Below, in pieces: positions 34,939-45,464 of a stretch of 46,705 bases of DNA. The notes under the pieces were generated by a model, which worked only from the letters and a program-made list of their open reading frames with translations, had not been told where the DNA came from and did no database searches. Where the stretch lies: assembly GCF_013415325.1 (NCBI RefSeq), contig NZ_JACBYE010000035.1, positions 1-46,705 on the forward strand, read 5' to 3'. Source of the DNA: Sanguibacter inulinus. Its GTDB lineage: Bacteria > Actinomycetota > Actinomycetes > Actinomycetales > Cellulomonadaceae. How positions within the stretch are numbered: position 1 is the first letter of the stretch; every line of letters starts with the position of its first letter. Made by a program: the position numbers and the translations under genes.

Positions 34939-37900
34939 TCAGCGGGCGAAGGCGCGCTCGACCAGGTCGGTCTGCTCGGCGAGGTGCTTCTTGGCCGAGC
35001 CGGCCGCCGGCGAGGCCGACGCCGTGCGCGAGACGACACGCATCTCGCGGCCGATGGCCTCCGGGGCGTTGAGCGCGATGAAGGGCCACGCGCCCTGGTT
35101 CTCGGGCTCGTCCTGGACCCAGACGACCTCGGCGTCACCGAAGGGCGCGAGCGCCTCGCGGAGCATCTCGCCCTCGAGCGGGTACAGCTGCTCGAGACGC
35201 ACGATCGCCGTCGACCTGTCGCCGCTCTTCACGCGGTGCGCGAGCAGGTCGTAGTAGACCTTGCCCGAGCAGAGCAGCACCCGGTCGACCGACGAGGCAG
35301 AAGCCTCGGCGAGGTCGTCGGCGATGATCTCGCGGAAGGTGCCGCTCGTGAAGTCCTCGGTCGGCGAGGCGGCGGCCTTGAGGCGCAGCATCGACTTCGG
35401 GGTCATCACCACGAGCGGGCGGCGCGGACGGGCGTAGGCCTGACGTCGCAGCAGGTGGAAGTACGAGGCCGGGGTGCTCGGGAACGCGACCGTGAGGTTG
35501 TCCTCGGCGCAGAGCTGGAGGAACCTCTCGACGCGGGCCGAGGAGTGGTCCGGTCCCTGGCCCTCGTAGCCGTGCGGGAGCAGCAGGACGACCGAGGAGT
35601 TCTGGCCCCACTTCTGCTCGGCCGAGGAGATGAACTCGTCGATGATCGTCTGCGCGCCGTTGACGAAGTCGCCGAACTGCGCCTCCCACAGCACGAGTGC
35701 GTCGGGGCGCTCGACCGAGTAGCCGTACTCGAAGCCGAGGGCCGCGAACTCGCTGAGCGAGGAGTCGTAGACCCAGAGCTTCGCCTGGTCGCCCGAGAGG
35801 TAGAGCAGCGGGGTCCACTCGGCGCCCGTCTCGCGGTCGTGCATCACGGCGTGGCGCTGCACGAAGGTCCCGCGGCGCGAGTCCTGGCCGGCGAGGCGGA
35901 TCGGCGTGCCCTCCATGAGCAGCGAGCCGAAGGCGAGGATCTCGCCGTAGCCCCAGTCGATGCCACCCTCGGAGGACATCGCCGCACGCTTCTCGAGGAG
36001 CTGCGCGAGCTTGGGGTGCACAGTGAAGCCGGCCGGCGGGGTGGCGTGCGCCTGCCCGATGCGGTCGAGGACCGACTGGTCGGTCGCGGTCTTCCAGCCG
36101 ACCATCGTGCCGGCGTCCTCGCGCTGGGACTCAGGGCGCTCGAGACCGGCGACAGGGTCGGAGTTGGCGGGCGGGGTGTAGCCACCCTCGCGGGTCTCGG
36201 TGAAGACACGCTCGAGCTGGGCCTGGTAGTCCTGGAGGACCTGCTCGGCCTCCTCGACGCTGATGTCGCCGCGGGCCACGAGGTTCTCCGTGTAGAGCTT
36301 GCGGACCGAGCGCTTGGCCTCGATGAGGTTGTACATGAGCGGCTGGGTCATCGAGGGGTCGTCGCCCTCGTTGTGACCGCGGCGGCGGTAGCAGACCATG
36401 TCGATGATGACGTCGCGGTCGAACTCCTCGCGGAACTCGAAGGCGAGCTGTGCGACGCGCACGACGGCCTCGGGGTCGTCGCCGTTCACGTGGAAGATCG
36501 GCACCTGGAGGCCCTTGGCCACGTCGGTGCAGTACAGCGTGGAGCGCGAGGACGACGGCCCGGTGGTGAAGCCGACCTGGTTGTTGATGACCACGTGGAT
36601 GGTGCCGCCTGTGCGGTACCCGCGCAGCTGGGCGAGGTTGAGCACCTCGGTGACGACTCCCTGGCCTGCGAACGCCGCGTCGCCGTGGATGAGGATCGGC
36701 AGGACGGAGAACCCGTCGCCGCCCAGGTCGATGCGGTCCTGCTTGGCGCGGACGATGCCCTCGAGGACAGGGTCGACGGCCTCGAGGTGAGAGGGGTTGG
36801 CCGCGAGGTACACCTTGGTGGTCGCGCCCGACTCGGAGGTGAAGGTGCCCTCCGTGCCCAGGTGGTACTTGACGTCGCCCGAGCCCTGGACCGTGCGGGG
36901 GTCCTGGTTGCCCTCGAACTCGGAGAAGATCTGCGCGTAGCTCTTGCCCGCGATGTTCGCGAGGACGTTGAGGCGACCGCGGTGCGCCATGCCGATGCAG
37001 ACCTCGTCGAGGCCGGCGTCGGCAGCGCCCGACAGCACGCCGTCGAGGAGCGCGATGACCGACTCGCCACCCTCGAGGGAGAAGCGCTTCTGCCCGACGA
37101 ACTTCGTCTGCAGGAAGGTCTCGAAGGCCTCGGCCGAGTTGAGGCGACGCAGGATGCGCAGCTGCTCCTCGCGCGGGGTGCGCTCGTAGCCGGCCTCGAG
37201 GCGGGCCTGGAGCCACTTGCGCTGCGTGCGGTCGGCGAGGTGCATGTACTCCGCGCCGATGGTGCGGCAGTAGGAGTCGCGCAGCAGGCCGAGGATGTCG
37301 CGCAGCGTCGCCTTGGGCTTGGAGCCGAAACCGTTGACCGGGAACACCCTGTCGAGGTCCCAGAGCGTCAGGCCGTGCGTCTGGACGTCGAGGTCCGGGT
37401 GCTTGCGCTGGCGGTACGCGAGGGGGTCGGTGTCGGCCATGAGGTGGCCGCGCGAGCGGTAGGAGTGGATGAGCTCGGCGATGCGCGCCGGCTTGGCGGC
37501 CTCGGCGTCGGCGTCCACGGTGTTGTCGCGGACCCAGCGCACGGGCTCGTAGGGGACCCGCAGCGAGGCGAAGACGCGGTCGTAGAACCCGTCCTCACCG
37601 ATGAGCTTGAGCCCGAGGATCCGCAGGAAGTCACCCGACTGCGCGCCCTGGATGATGCGGTGGTCGTAGGTCGAGGTGATGGTGAGGACCTTGGAGATCG
37701 CCATCTTCGACAGCTGCTCGAGCGACGCCCCGGCGAACTCGGCCGGGTAGTCCATGGCGCCGACGCCGATGATCGCACCCTGGCCGGTGACCAGGCGCGG
37801 CACGGAGTGCACGGTGCCGATGGTGCCCGGGTTGGTCAGCGAGATCGTGGCGCCCTGGTGGTCCTCGACCGTGAGCTTGTTGTTGCGGGCGCGGCGGACG

Positions 37901-38805
37901 ATGTCTTCGTAGGCGGCCCAGAACTGCGCGAAGTCCATCGTCTCGGCAGCCTTGATGCTCGGGACGAGGAGCTGGCGGGTGCCGTCAGGCTTGGGGAGGT
38001 CGATCGCGAGACCGAAGTTCACGTGCGCCGGCTGGATCACCGAGGGCTTGCCGTCGACGAGCGCGTAGCTCGCGTTCATGGACGGCATCTCCTTGAGGGC
38101 CTCGACGAGCGCGAAGCCGATGAGGTGCGTGAAGGAGACCTTGCCACCGCGACCGCGGACGAGGTGGTTGTTGATGACGATGCGGTTGTCGACCATGAGC
38201 TTGGCCGGCACGGCGCGCACCGACGTCGCCGTGGGGACCGTGAGGCTGGCCTCCATGTTGGAGACGACCCGGGCGGCAGGGCCACGGAGCTTCTGGACGT
38301 CGTCCTGTCCCTCGGTCGCCGACGGGGAGGTCCGCACCTTCGCGACCTCGGCGTAGGGGGCCGTCGCGGGCTGGGCCGTGGCGACGGGGGGCTGGGTGGG
38401 GGAGTCTGCGTGCACGGCGGCCTCCTGCGACTCGGCGGCCTTCTGGACCTTCTGCGCCTGGCGGGCGGCCTGCTCGCCGTGGGTGCGCGGGGCTGCTGCT
38501 GCGGCGCTGGCCTTCTCGGCCGGGGCCTGCTGGGCGGGGGCTGCCGGTGCCGGCGTCGAGGCAGGCTGCTGGGCTGCAGGAGCCGGGGCTGCCTGCGGGG
38601 CGCTGCCTGCGGGCGCGCCGCCGATCGACGAGGTGTCGGGGCTCGCCTCTCCCGGGGTGTAGCTCTCGAAGAAGTCCCACCACGCAGGGTCGACGGCGTT
38701 CTTGTCGGCGAGGAACTGCTCGTACAGCTCGTCGACCAGCCACTCGTTGGCTCCGAAGATGGCACTCACAGCACTGATCGACTCTGACTCAGCATTCGAG
38801 GACAC
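34939..38805 (-). CDS. kgd: Multifunctional 2-oxoglutarate metabolism enzyme Kgd (E1/E2)
   Basis: A 1288-residue fused enzyme of the actinobacterial TCA cycle that decarboxylates 2-oxoglutarate and carries the succinyltransferase domain on the same chain. Residues 1-50 form the E1 N-terminal segment ([25 protein letters not shown]). A disordered Ala/Pro/Gln linker covers about 55-165. The E2-like acyltransferase domain (about 175-400) has [15 protein letters not shown] with the catalytic His near 382. The E1 part (about 410-1288) has the thiamine-diphosphate region [19 protein letters not shown] and INNQVGFTT. It starts with GTG at 38805 and has no clear Shine-Dalgarno sequence. No lipoyl domain is fused, as in mycobacteria. 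Confidence 0.97.
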   Translation of the reverse strand: MSSNAESESISAVSAIFGANEWLVDELYEQFLADKNAVDPAWWDFFESYTPGEASPDTSSIGGAPAGSAPQAAPAPAAQQPASTPAPAAPAQQAPAEKASAAAAAPRTHGEQAARQAQKVQKAAESQEAAVHADSPTQPPVATAQPATAPYAEVAKVRTSPSATEGQDDVQKLRGPAARVVSNMEASLTVPTATSVRAVPAKLMVDNRIVINNHLVRGRGGKVSFTHLIGFALVEALKEMPSMNASYALVDGKPSVIQPAHVNFGLAIDLPKPDGTRQLLVPSIKAAETMDFAQFWAAYEDIVRRARNNKLTVEDHQGATISLTNPGTIGTVHSVPRLVTGQGAIIGVGAMDYPAEFAGASLEQLSKMAISKVLTITSTYDHRIIQGAQSGDFLRILGLKLIGEDGFYDRVFASLRVPYEPVRWVRDNTVDADAEAAKPARIAELIHSYRSRGHLMADTDPLAYRQRKHPDLDVQTHGLTLWDLDRVFPVNGFGSKPKATLRDILGLLRDSYCRTIGAEYMHLADRTQRKWLQARLEAGYERTPREEQLRILRRLNSAEAFETFLQTKFVGQKRFSLEGGESVIALLDGVLSGAADAGLDEVCIGMAHRGRLNVLANIAGKSYAQIFSEFEGNQDPRTVQGSGDVKYHLGTEGTFTSESGATTKVYLAANPSHLEAVDPVLEGIVRAKQDRIDLGGDGFSVLPILIHGDAAFAGQGVVTEVLNLAQLRGYRTGGTIHVVINNQVGFTTGPSSSRSTLYCTDVAKGLQVPIFHVNGDDPEAVVRVAQLAFEFREEFDRDVIIDMVCYRRRGHNEGDDPSMTQPLMYNLIEAKRSVRKLYTENLVARGDISVEEAEQVLQDYQAQLERVFTETREGGYTPPANSDPVAGLERPESQREDAGTMVGWKTATDQSVLDRIGQAHATPPAGFTVHPKLAQLLEKRAAMSSEGGIDWGYGEILAFGSLLMEGTPIRLAGQDSRRGTFVQRHAVMHDRETGAEWTPLLYLSGDQAKLWVYDSSLSEFAALGFEYGYSVERPDALVLWEAQFGDFVNGAQTIIDEFISSAEQKWGQNSSVVLLLPHGYEGQGPDHSSARVERFLQLCAEDNLTVAFPSTPASYFHLLRRQAYARPRRPLVVMTPKSMLRLKAAASPTEDFTSGTFREIIADDLAEASASSVDRVLLCSGKVYYDLLAHRVKSGDRSTAIVRLEQLYPLEGEMLREALAPFGDAEVVWVQDEPENQGAWPFIALNAPEAIGREMRVVSRTASASPAAGSAKKHLAEQTDLVERAFAR

Positions 38806-38836
38806 GGAAGGGTTCGCCCACTTTCGTACAGATCGC

Positions 38837-38885
38837 TACCGCGGCGCGCGGTATCTGACGCTCCCAGCCTAGGGCCTAAAGACCT
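38837..38885 (-). promoter_or_regulatory. kgd promoter region: -10 box, DosR-like box and leader hairpin
   Basis: On the minus strand TAGGCT (38867-38872) is a plausible -10. Plus-strand GGGCCTAAAGACCT (38872-38885) fits the DosR/DevR pattern GGGNCNNNNGNCCC except for the last base. A perfect 7-bp dyad (TACCGCG-GCG-CGCGGTA, 38837-38853) would fall in the leader. The assignments are by eye. Confidence 0.4.
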
Positions 38886-39026
38886 ACGTCCCGGACCGTA
38901 ACCGGGGCTATTCGCCCAGTGACTTTCGTCCGATCTCTCCGGGCTTCACCGCATGGCAAACCCAGGGCAACGAGAGTCTGGGGAACACCCAAAGAGGGTC
39001 CGGGCTTCGTCTGTGGCGGGTATGGC
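38886..39026. other. Intergenic stretch between ABC-2 permease and kgd with no gene seen
   Basis: About 140 bases after the permease stop (minus strand) and upstream of the kgd promoter. No strong hairpin terminator is visible. A plus-strand 44-codon reading frame from ATG 38953 overlaps the permease end and looks random. Confidence 0.4.
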
Positions 39027-39845
39027 TCACGACACGTCGCGCCGCAGCGTCGTGAGCGAGCCGACCGCGGCGAGCACGAGGGCGTAGCCCGCCAGCACGG
39101 CCAGGCCGGCGCCCCAGGGGAGCACGTCGGCGATCCCGGCGGAGGAGAAGACGCTGCCGCCGGTGATCGCCTCGCCGGCCGCTCCCGGGAGGTAGCTCGC
39201 GACGCTCGCGCCGACGTCGCCGACCTGGGTCAGACCGAGCCGCAGCACGGCCTCGAGGAACTGGGTGTAGACGAGGATCACAATGATCGCGAGGACCTGG
39301 TTGGTGAGGATCGAGCCGAGGGCGACGCCGACGGGGGCCCACACCGTGAGCGCGAGGACGGAGCGTGCGACGAGCGTCCAGGTCTCGCCGTCGCCGAGGA
39401 GCGTCGCCGACCCGCCGAGGGCCAGACCTGCGGCTCCGGCGCCGACAGTCGCGAGGGTCGCGACGGTGCCGTAGACGATGCCGATCGGCAGGGCGGCGAT
39501 CATCTTGGCGACGAGCACCCGGGTGCGCGACGGGCTCGCGAGGAAGGTCGGGGTGATGGTCTGGTGCCTGTACTCGCCCGTCATCGACAGCGCGCCGATG
39601 ATCACCGGGAAGACGTAGCCGAAGGCTGCGGCCGTGCCGTACACGGAGCTGCGGACGCTGTCGGGCGAGGCGAGGTCGGCACCCGGGCTGCTGCTCTCGA
39701 CCGCGAGGCCTGCGGTCCCCGCTCCGATGGACCAGCCGAGGAAGATCCCGATGAAGGCCATGTAGGCGGCCATGACGAGCAGGAGGACCCACCAGAGTCG
39801 GGTCGTGACGAACTTCCTGTACTCGCTGCGCAGGGCGACGTTCAT
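39027..39845 (-). CDS. ABC-2 type transporter permease
   Basis: A 272-residue membrane protein with about six helices (first one around 20-45, WWVLLLVMAAYMAFIGIFLGW). It starts MNVALRSEYRKFVTTRLWW, a typical opening for permeases of the ABC-2 type that pair with a separate ATPase. The motif MTGEYRHQTITPTFLASPSR between helices 2 and 3 is characteristic. The ATG at 39845 overlaps the stop of the ATPase gene (ATGA). It is the membrane half of an exporter, probably for a peptide, drug or lipid. Confidence 0.9.
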   Translation of the reverse strand: MNVALRSEYRKFVTTRLWWVLLLVMAAYMAFIGIFLGWSIGAGTAGLAVESSSPGADLASPDSVRSSVYGTAAAFGYVFPVIIGALSMTGEYRHQTITPTFLASPSRTRVLVAKMIAALPIGIVYGTVATLATVGAGAAGLALGGSATLLGDGETWTLVARSVLALTVWAPVGVALGSILTNQVLAIIVILVYTQFLEAVLRLGLTQVGDVGASVASYLPGAAGEAITGGSVFSSAGIADVLPWGAGLAVLAGYALVLAAVGSLTTLRRDVS

Positions 39846-40831
39846 GCTGCTGCTCCTGACGTGGTCGGCTGGACAAGTCTGAGGAAGAGGTCTTCGAGGC
39901 TGTCGGTCTTGTCGAGGAGCCCGTGCAGCTCGACGCCGGCGGCGAAGGCGGCGGCGCCGACCTGCGCGGTGCTCACGTGGTCGACCTCGAGGGTCGTGCC
40001 GTCGGCCGACCGGCTCGAGACGTGCCACCGGTGCTCGGCGGCGAGCCTGTCGAGCGCTGGCCCGTCAGGCGAGGTCACGGCGACACGGGGTGAGGCGAGG
40101 GCGCTGAGCTCGGCCATCGACGAGGCATGGACGAGACGCCCTCCGGCGATGATCACCACGTCGTCGACAGACTGCTGCACCTCCGAGAGCATGTGGCTCG
40201 AGACGAGGACCGTCATGCCCTGCGCCGCGAGGTGCCGCAAGAACCCGCGGAGCCACCGGATGCCCTCGGGGTCGAGGCCGTTCGACGGCTCGTCGAGCAG
40301 CAGCACCCGCGGGCTCCCGAGGAGCGTGGTCGCGAGGGCGAGGCGCTGGCGCATGCCGAGGGAGTAGCCGCCCACCCGGCGCCGTCCAGCGGCTCCCAGG
40401 CCGACCTGCTCGAGCAGCTGGTGGCAGCGCGTGTCGTCGGCGCCCGCGTAGGGGGCGTAGGTCCGCAGGTGGTCGAGGCCCGTGCGCCCCGGGTGGAAGC
40501 TCGTGGCCTCGAGCGCGGCTCCGACCTCGCGGAGCGGGTCCGGGATGTCGGCGTAGGCCCGTCCGGAGATGGTCGCCGTGCCGCTCGTGGGCGTGGCGAG
40601 CCCGAGCAGCATGCGCAGCGTGGTCGTCTTGCCGGCGCCGTTGGGGCCGAGGAATCCGGTCACGCGCCCTGGCAGGACGTCGAAGCTGAGGTCGTCGACG
40701 GCCGTCACGGCCCCGAAGGTCTTGGTGAGACCGCGGACCGAGACCGTGCCGGGAGCGAGGGCGGGTCCTGCGGGCCGACTGCCTTCGGGCTTGGCAGGTC
40801 GATCGGTTCTGACGGCGTCGTCGGAGGTCAT
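39842..40831 (-). CDS. ABC exporter ATP-binding protein
   Basis: A 329-residue ATPase of the CcmA/DrrA/BcrA type. Walker A is GPNGAGKTT (62-70), the signature is YSLGMRQRL (about 156-164), and Walker B is LLLDEPSNGLDPEG (177-190), followed by the switch segment VSSHMLSEVQ. A C-terminal extension of about 90 residues is typical for the group. The gene starts 13 bases after a perfect 23-bp palindrome and is co-translated with its permease. Confidence 0.93.
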   Translation of the reverse strand: MTSDDAVRTDRPAKPEGSRPAGPALAPGTVSVRGLTKTFGAVTAVDDLSFDVLPGRVTGFLGPNGAGKTTTLRMLLGLATPTSGTATISGRAYADIPDPLREVGAALEATSFHPGRTGLDHLRTYAPYAGADDTRCHQLLEQVGLGAAGRRRVGGYSLGMRQRLALATTLLGSPRVLLLDEPSNGLDPEGIRWLRGFLRHLAAQGMTVLVSSHMLSEVQQSVDDVVIIAGGRLVHASSMAELSALASPRVAVTSPDGPALDRLAAEHRWHVSSRSADGTTLEVDHVSTAQVGAAAFAAGVELHGLLDKTDSLEDLFLRLVQPTTSGAAA

Positions 40832-40844
40832 GCGAGCAGCGTAG

Positions 40845-40867
40845 TTGTTATAGCCCGGCTATAACAA
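40845..40867. promoter_or_regulatory. 23-bp perfect palindrome upstream of the ABC-2 exporter operon
   Basis: TTGTTATAGCC (40845-40855), one C, then GGCTATAACAA (40857-40867): an 11-bp perfect inverted repeat in an otherwise GC-rich region. On the minus strand it includes the -10-like TATAAC, and it ends 13 bases before the ATPase ATG. It also lies 18 bases after the histidine kinase stop. An operator is the best reading; a terminator is less likely because the stem is A/T-rich and the loop is one base. Confidence 0.75.
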
Positions 40868-40885
40868 GTGGCGATGTCTGCGACC

Positions 40886-42028
40886 TCAGAGCGTGTCGGC
40901 CCCGGAGCTGCTCGCCCCGCCCACGACGTCGCTGTCCGAGGGATCAGGCTCTTCCCCCGGTGGACGCTGCGGCAGAGCGACCCGCATCGTCGCACCGGCG
41001 AGGGTGTCGGCGACCTCGACGGTCCCACCATGAAGGTCGACCGCCCAGCGCACGATCGCCAGACCGATCCCGGTCCCGCCGGACCCTGTCCCGCCGGCCG
41101 TCGGTGCCCCGTTGACCCCGGCGCCCCCTCGGGCGAACCTCTCGAAGATCCGCTGACGGTCCTCGACCGCGACCCCCGGACCGTTGTCGCTCACGTCGAA
41201 GACGATCTCGTCGTCGGTCCGGCGCGCCATGATGCTCACCTCGCCCATGAAGGGGGAGTGCCGGATCGCGTTGTGCAGCAGGTTCACCAAGATCTGCCGG
41301 AGACGTTCCTGGTCCGCCGTGAAGGTCGCGTCCTCGGGCTCGACGTCGACGAAGAACGCGAGCTGCTTGCCGGCCTCGATGGTAGACACCGAGTTCACGA
41401 CGTCCTCGAGGAAGTCCTTCGCGACCACCTCGGTGAGGTTGAGGTCGGCGGCCCCGGCCTCGACCCGCGACAGGTCGAGCAGGTACGCGATGAGCCGCGT
41501 CAGCCGCTCGGTCTGCGTCAGGGCCGTCTGCATGGTCGCGGGGGTCGGCTCGACCACACCGTCGACGAGGTTCTCCAGCTGGGCGTGCAGGGCCGCGACG
41601 GGTGTCCGCAGCTCGTGCGAGACGTTCGCGATGAGCTCGCGGCGCACCCTGTCGGAGGAGTCGAGGTCCTCCGCCATGATGTTGAAGGCCGTCGCCAGCT
41701 GCCCGACCTCGTCACGGCTCGTCGCCTGCACCCTGCGGCTGTAGTCGCCCTCGGACATCGACCGGGCGGCCGAGGTCATCTCGCGCAGCGGCGACGTCAT
41801 GCCACGGGCCAGCAGCATCGTGAAGAGCATCGAGGCGACGATCGCGAGCGGGAAGGTCCGCGTCGGGCCGAGGTTGTACCGCAGCCCGAGCCAGGTGACG
41901 AAGGCCGCGAGGGTCACCGACGCGGCGACGACGATCGCCATCTTGATCTTGAGGGTCTTGAACCTGTCGAGCGGCCTGACGTCCGGCAGGTGCGGCCGGA
42001 GCGGGCGGACGTTGCGCGGGGAGCTCAT
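40886..42028 (-). CDS. Sensor histidine kinase with very short extracytoplasmic loop
   Basis: A 380-residue kinase. Two membrane segments (about 30-48 and 59-75) are separated by only about 10 residues, which is characteristic of intramembrane-sensing kinases. HAMP (about 76-128) leads to the HisKA motif ANVSHELRTPVAAL with His138. The ATPase domain has the N box (NLLHNAIRHS), DNGPGVA, a Gly-rich lid insertion (APTAGGTGSGGTG) and GIGLAIVRWAVDLHGG. It starts 18 bases after the response regulator stop. Placement before an ABC-2 exporter suggests a detoxification or envelope-stress role. Confidence 0.93.
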   Translation of the reverse strand: MSSPRNVRPLRPHLPDVRPLDRFKTLKIKMAIVVAASVTLAAFVTWLGLRYNLGPTRTFPLAIVASMLFTMLLARGMTSPLREMTSAARSMSEGDYSRRVQATSRDEVGQLATAFNIMAEDLDSSDRVRRELIANVSHELRTPVAALHAQLENLVDGVVEPTPATMQTALTQTERLTRLIAYLLDLSRVEAGAADLNLTEVVAKDFLEDVVNSVSTIEAGKQLAFFVDVEPEDATFTADQERLRQILVNLLHNAIRHSPFMGEVSIMARRTDDEIVFDVSDNGPGVAVEDRQRIFERFARGGAGVNGAPTAGGTGSGGTGIGLAIVRWAVDLHGGTVEVADTLAGATMRVALPQRPPGEEPDPSDSDVVGGASSSGADTL

Positions 42029-42046
42029 GGTCGAGGTGTCCAGACC

Positions 42047-42784
<738 letters not shown>

Positions 42785-42844
42785 GCCTTCACAATTGCAC
42801 ACCGGCGGGCTCTTCGGCACGAGAAACGGCGGTCGACCCGCGCG

Positions 42845-42904
42845 AGTTCCCTGGAGGAACTGTGGAGAGCGCCGGGTGGCGGACAGCCGGTCGACTATTA
42901 TTCT
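42845..42904. promoter_or_regulatory. Divergent control region between the two-component operon and CNNM genes
   Basis: The 234-base gap 42785-43018 carries a dyad, AGTTCC-CTGGA-GGAACT (42845-42861), two copies of GGTCGAC (42831 and 42889), and an A/T-rich TATTATTCT (42896-42904) that offers a plus-strand -10 (TATTCT) without a good -35. Confidence 0.4.
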
Positions 42905-43018
42905 CATCCTGATGACAGCCGACCATCCGTCACGACACGTGTCCTCGACATCGACTCCCCCCGGGCCTGGTCTGCACGACGACCACGCGGGCCTCACCTC
43001 CGTCTGCGGTGAGCGACG

Positions 43019-44347
43019 GTGACCGACTGGTTGTTCGTCGGTCTCGGCGTCCTCCTCACCATCGGCACGGCAGTCTTCGTCGCGAGCGAGTTCTCGCTCG
43101 TCACCCTCGACCCCGCGGTCGTCGGGTCGGACGACGACGAGGACGACGACCCTGACTGGCGCGGACGCAGCGTCCGCGGAGCCGTCAAGCACCTGTCGAC
43201 CGAGCTCTCCTCCGCGCAGGTCGGCATCACCATCACGACCATCCTGCTCGGGTACACGGCGCAGCCGGCCATCAAGAACCTGGTCGGCGGTCCGCTCGAG
43301 AGCACCGCGCTGTCCGCGACTGTCGCCGGCGTGGTCGCCGTGACGGTGTCCCTCGTGCTCGTCAACTTCTTCTCCATGCTGTTCGGAGAGCTGATCCCCA
43401 AGAACTACGCACTGAGCCGGCCGCTGCCGACAGCCCGTCAGGTGGTCCCCGTGCAGCGGGTGTTCACCCGTCTGCTGCGACCAGTCATCGCGGCTCTCAA
43501 CGGCTCGGCCAACGCGATCCTGCGGCGCGTGGGTGTCGAGCCCAAGGAGGAGCTCTCGGGTGCGCGCTCGGCCCCCGAGCTCGCCGCGCTCGTTCGCAGG
43601 TCCGCCCAGGTGGGCACCCTCGACGTCTCCACGGCCCGCCTCATCACGAATGCCGTCGAGCTCGACGAGCTCACGGCGGTCGACGTGATGACCGACCGCA
43701 TGCGGGTGGCCGTGGTCGCCCGTGAAGACACCGCCAACGACGTGATCGAGCTGGCACGACGGACCGGCCACTCGAGGTTCCCGGTGATCGACGCCTCCAG
43801 GGACGACATCGTCGGGCTCGTCCACCTGCGTCGCGCCGTCTCCGTGCCGCGGGAGCGCCGGGACCACGTCCCGGCTGTCGCCCTGATGGACGAGGCACCC
43901 CGGGTGCCGGAGACCGTGCGGCTCGGCCCGCTGCTCGTCGAGCTGCGCTCCTTCGGCATGCAGATGGCCGTGGTCGTCGACGAGTACGGTGGCACCTCGG
44001 GGGTCGTGACCTTCGAGGACGTCGTCGAAGAGCTCGTCGGTGAGGTCTCCGACGAGCACGACGCGCGCCGCGCCGGCGCGCTGCTCGCCTCCGACGGCTC
44101 GTGGGTGGTCCCCGGGCTGCTCCGGCCCGACGAGCTCGAGGAGCGCACGACGCTGCGCGTCCCTGAGGGGCCGGACTACGAGACCCTCGGCGGGCTCGTC
44201 ATGGCCAGGCTGGGCCGGGTGCCCGTCGTCGGGGACGTGGTGCGTCTGGACGCGGAGTACGAGGGTGGGACCGTCACGGCCACCGTCGAAGAGATGGACG
44301 GGCGCCGGGTCGACCGGCTGCGTCTGCGGACAGGGGACACGGCATGA
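43019..44347 (+). CDS. CNNM/CorC-type membrane protein with CBS pair
   Basis: A 442-residue protein with a GTG start. The N-terminal DUF21/CNNM membrane domain (about 1-180) contains SSAQVGITITTILLGYTAQPAI and FGELIPKNYALSRP. A tandem CBS pair (about 200-335, with VMTDRMRVAVV and DEYGGTSGVVTFEDVVEELVGEV) and a C-terminal CorC_HlyC domain (about 350-435) follow. Such proteins are linked to Mg or Co export and are often misnamed hemolysins. An acidic loop, GSDDDEDDDPDW, follows the first helix and could bind cations. The stop overlaps the next start (ATGA). Confidence 0.92.
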   Translation: MTDWLFVGLGVLLTIGTAVFVASEFSLVTLDPAVVGSDDDEDDDPDWRGRSVRGAVKHLSTELSSAQVGITITTILLGYTAQPAIKNLVGGPLESTALSATVAGVVAVTVSLVLVNFFSMLFGELIPKNYALSRPLPTARQVVPVQRVFTRLLRPVIAALNGSANAILRRVGVEPKEELSGARSAPELAALVRRSAQVGTLDVSTARLITNAVELDELTAVDVMTDRMRVAVVAREDTANDVIELARRTGHSRFPVIDASRDDIVGLVHLRRAVSVPRERRDHVPAVALMDEAPRVPETVRLGPLLVELRSFGMQMAVVVDEYGGTSGVVTFEDVVEELVGEVSDEHDARRAGALLASDGSWVVPGLLRPDELEERTTLRVPEGPDYETLGGLVMARLGRVPVVGDVVRLDAEYEGGTVTATVEEMDGRRVDRLRLRTGDTA

Positions 44348-45384
44348 GCTCCGGGCTCGCACTGACCATCGGCGCGCTGCTGCTCGCCGCGAACGCGTTC
44401 TTCGTCGGTGCGGAGTTCGCGATCATCTCCGCGCGGCGCAGCGCCATCGAGCCGCTCGCGCTCGCCGGCAACAAGCGTGCCAAGACCGTGCTGTGGGCCA
44501 TGGAGCACGTCTCGCTCATGCTCGCCTGCGCCCAGCTGGGGGTGACCATCTGCTCGACAGGGCTCGGTGTGATCGCCGAGCCCGCGCTCGCGCACCTGAT
44601 CGAGGTCCCGCTCGAGGCGCTCGGGGTCGGCTCGGCGCTCGTCCACCCGATCGCCTTCGTGCTCGCGCTCGCGCTCGTGGTCTACCTGCACGTCGTGCTC
44701 GGCGAGATGGTCCCCAAGAACCTGTCGGTCTCAGGGCCGGACAAGGCCGTGCTGTGGTTCGGCCCGCCGCTCGTGCTCGTCGGTCGCCTGCTGCGTCCTG
44801 TGATCGTCGCCCTCAACTGGCTCGCCAACCACGCCGTGCGGCTGACCGGGGTCGAGCCCAAGGACGAGGTCGCGTCGGCCTTCACGGCCGAAGAGGTCCA
44901 GTCGATCCTCGAGCACTCGCAGGCCCAGGGCTCGCTCGTCGACGAGCAGGGGCTGCTCGCCGGGGCGATCGAGTTCTCGGAGCGCTCAGCCGCCGATGTC
45001 ATGGTGCCCCTCGACGAGCTCGTGACCCTGGCCGAGGGATGCACCCCGGACGAGGTCGAGAGGCTCGTCGCACGGACAGGCTTCAGCCGTTTCCCCGTGG
45101 TCGACCCTGGCGGCGACCTCATCGGGTACCTGCACCTCAAGGACGTGCTCTTCGCGACCGAGGACCAGCGCGACGTGCCGCTCCAGGTGTGGCGCACGCG
45201 CGCCCTGGCCGAGGCCTCACCGGACGACGAGGTCGAGGTCGTCCTGCGGGCCATGCAGCGCTCCGGTGCCCACCTGGCGCGGGTCTGGGACGGTTCTGCA
45301 GTCCTCGGAGTCGTCTTCCTCGAAGACATCTTGGAAGAGCTCGTAGGTGAGGTACGTGACGCCATGCAGCGCGAGGCTCGGTGA
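44344..45384 (+). CDS. CNNM/CorC-type membrane protein with CBS pair, second paralogue
   Basis: A 346-residue paralogue of the preceding protein, co-translated with it. It has the DUF21/CNNM domain (EHVSLMLACAQLGVTICSTG; LGEMVPKNLSVSGP) and a CBS pair (ADVMVPLDELVTLAEG; VFLEDILEELVGEV), but lacks the C-terminal CorC_HlyC domain and the acidic loop of its neighbour. Tandem pairs of this kind are common in actinobacteria and may form a heterodimer (inference). Confidence 0.92.
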   Translation: MSSGLALTIGALLLAANAFFVGAEFAIISARRSAIEPLALAGNKRAKTVLWAMEHVSLMLACAQLGVTICSTGLGVIAEPALAHLIEVPLEALGVGSALVHPIAFVLALALVVYLHVVLGEMVPKNLSVSGPDKAVLWFGPPLVLVGRLLRPVIVALNWLANHAVRLTGVEPKDEVASAFTAEEVQSILEHSQAQGSLVDEQGLLAGAIEFSERSAADVMVPLDELVTLAEGCTPDEVERLVARTGFSRFPVVDPGGDLIGYLHLKDVLFATEDQRDVPLQVWRTRALAEASPDDEVEVVLRAMQRSGAHLARVWDGSAVLGVVFLEDILEELVGEVRDAMQREAR

Positions 45385-45390
45385 ACGGGT

Positions 45391-45405
45391 CCGCTGCACC
45401 AGCGG
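45391..45405 (+). terminator. Weak terminator after the CNNM pair
   Basis: A 6-bp hairpin (CCGCTG-CAC-CAGCGG) starts 6 bases after the stop and is followed by CTTCA. It is short compared with other terminators here. Confidence 0.4.
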
Positions 45406-45464
45406 CTTCACAGTCCGCCCACACGCTGATCACCGCAGATGCAGGTGAAGTGTGGGTAGACGGC

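Noticed and set aside
34324-38787. A 1487-codon plus-strand open frame opposite kgd
   Set aside because: It is an antisense shadow created by G/C-rich third codon positions; kgd motifs on the minus strand are unmistakable and the plus frame has low-complexity Arg/Val/Glu/Asp composition.
38982-39005. Second SigR-type promoter (GGGAAC with N18)
   Set aside because: The -10 part reads CTT, not GTT, and it would point into the permease gene in antisense.
38953-39087. Small plus-strand gene (44 codons from ATG 38953)
   Set aside because: It overlaps the end of the permease gene on the other strand, has no ribosome site, and its sequence looks random.
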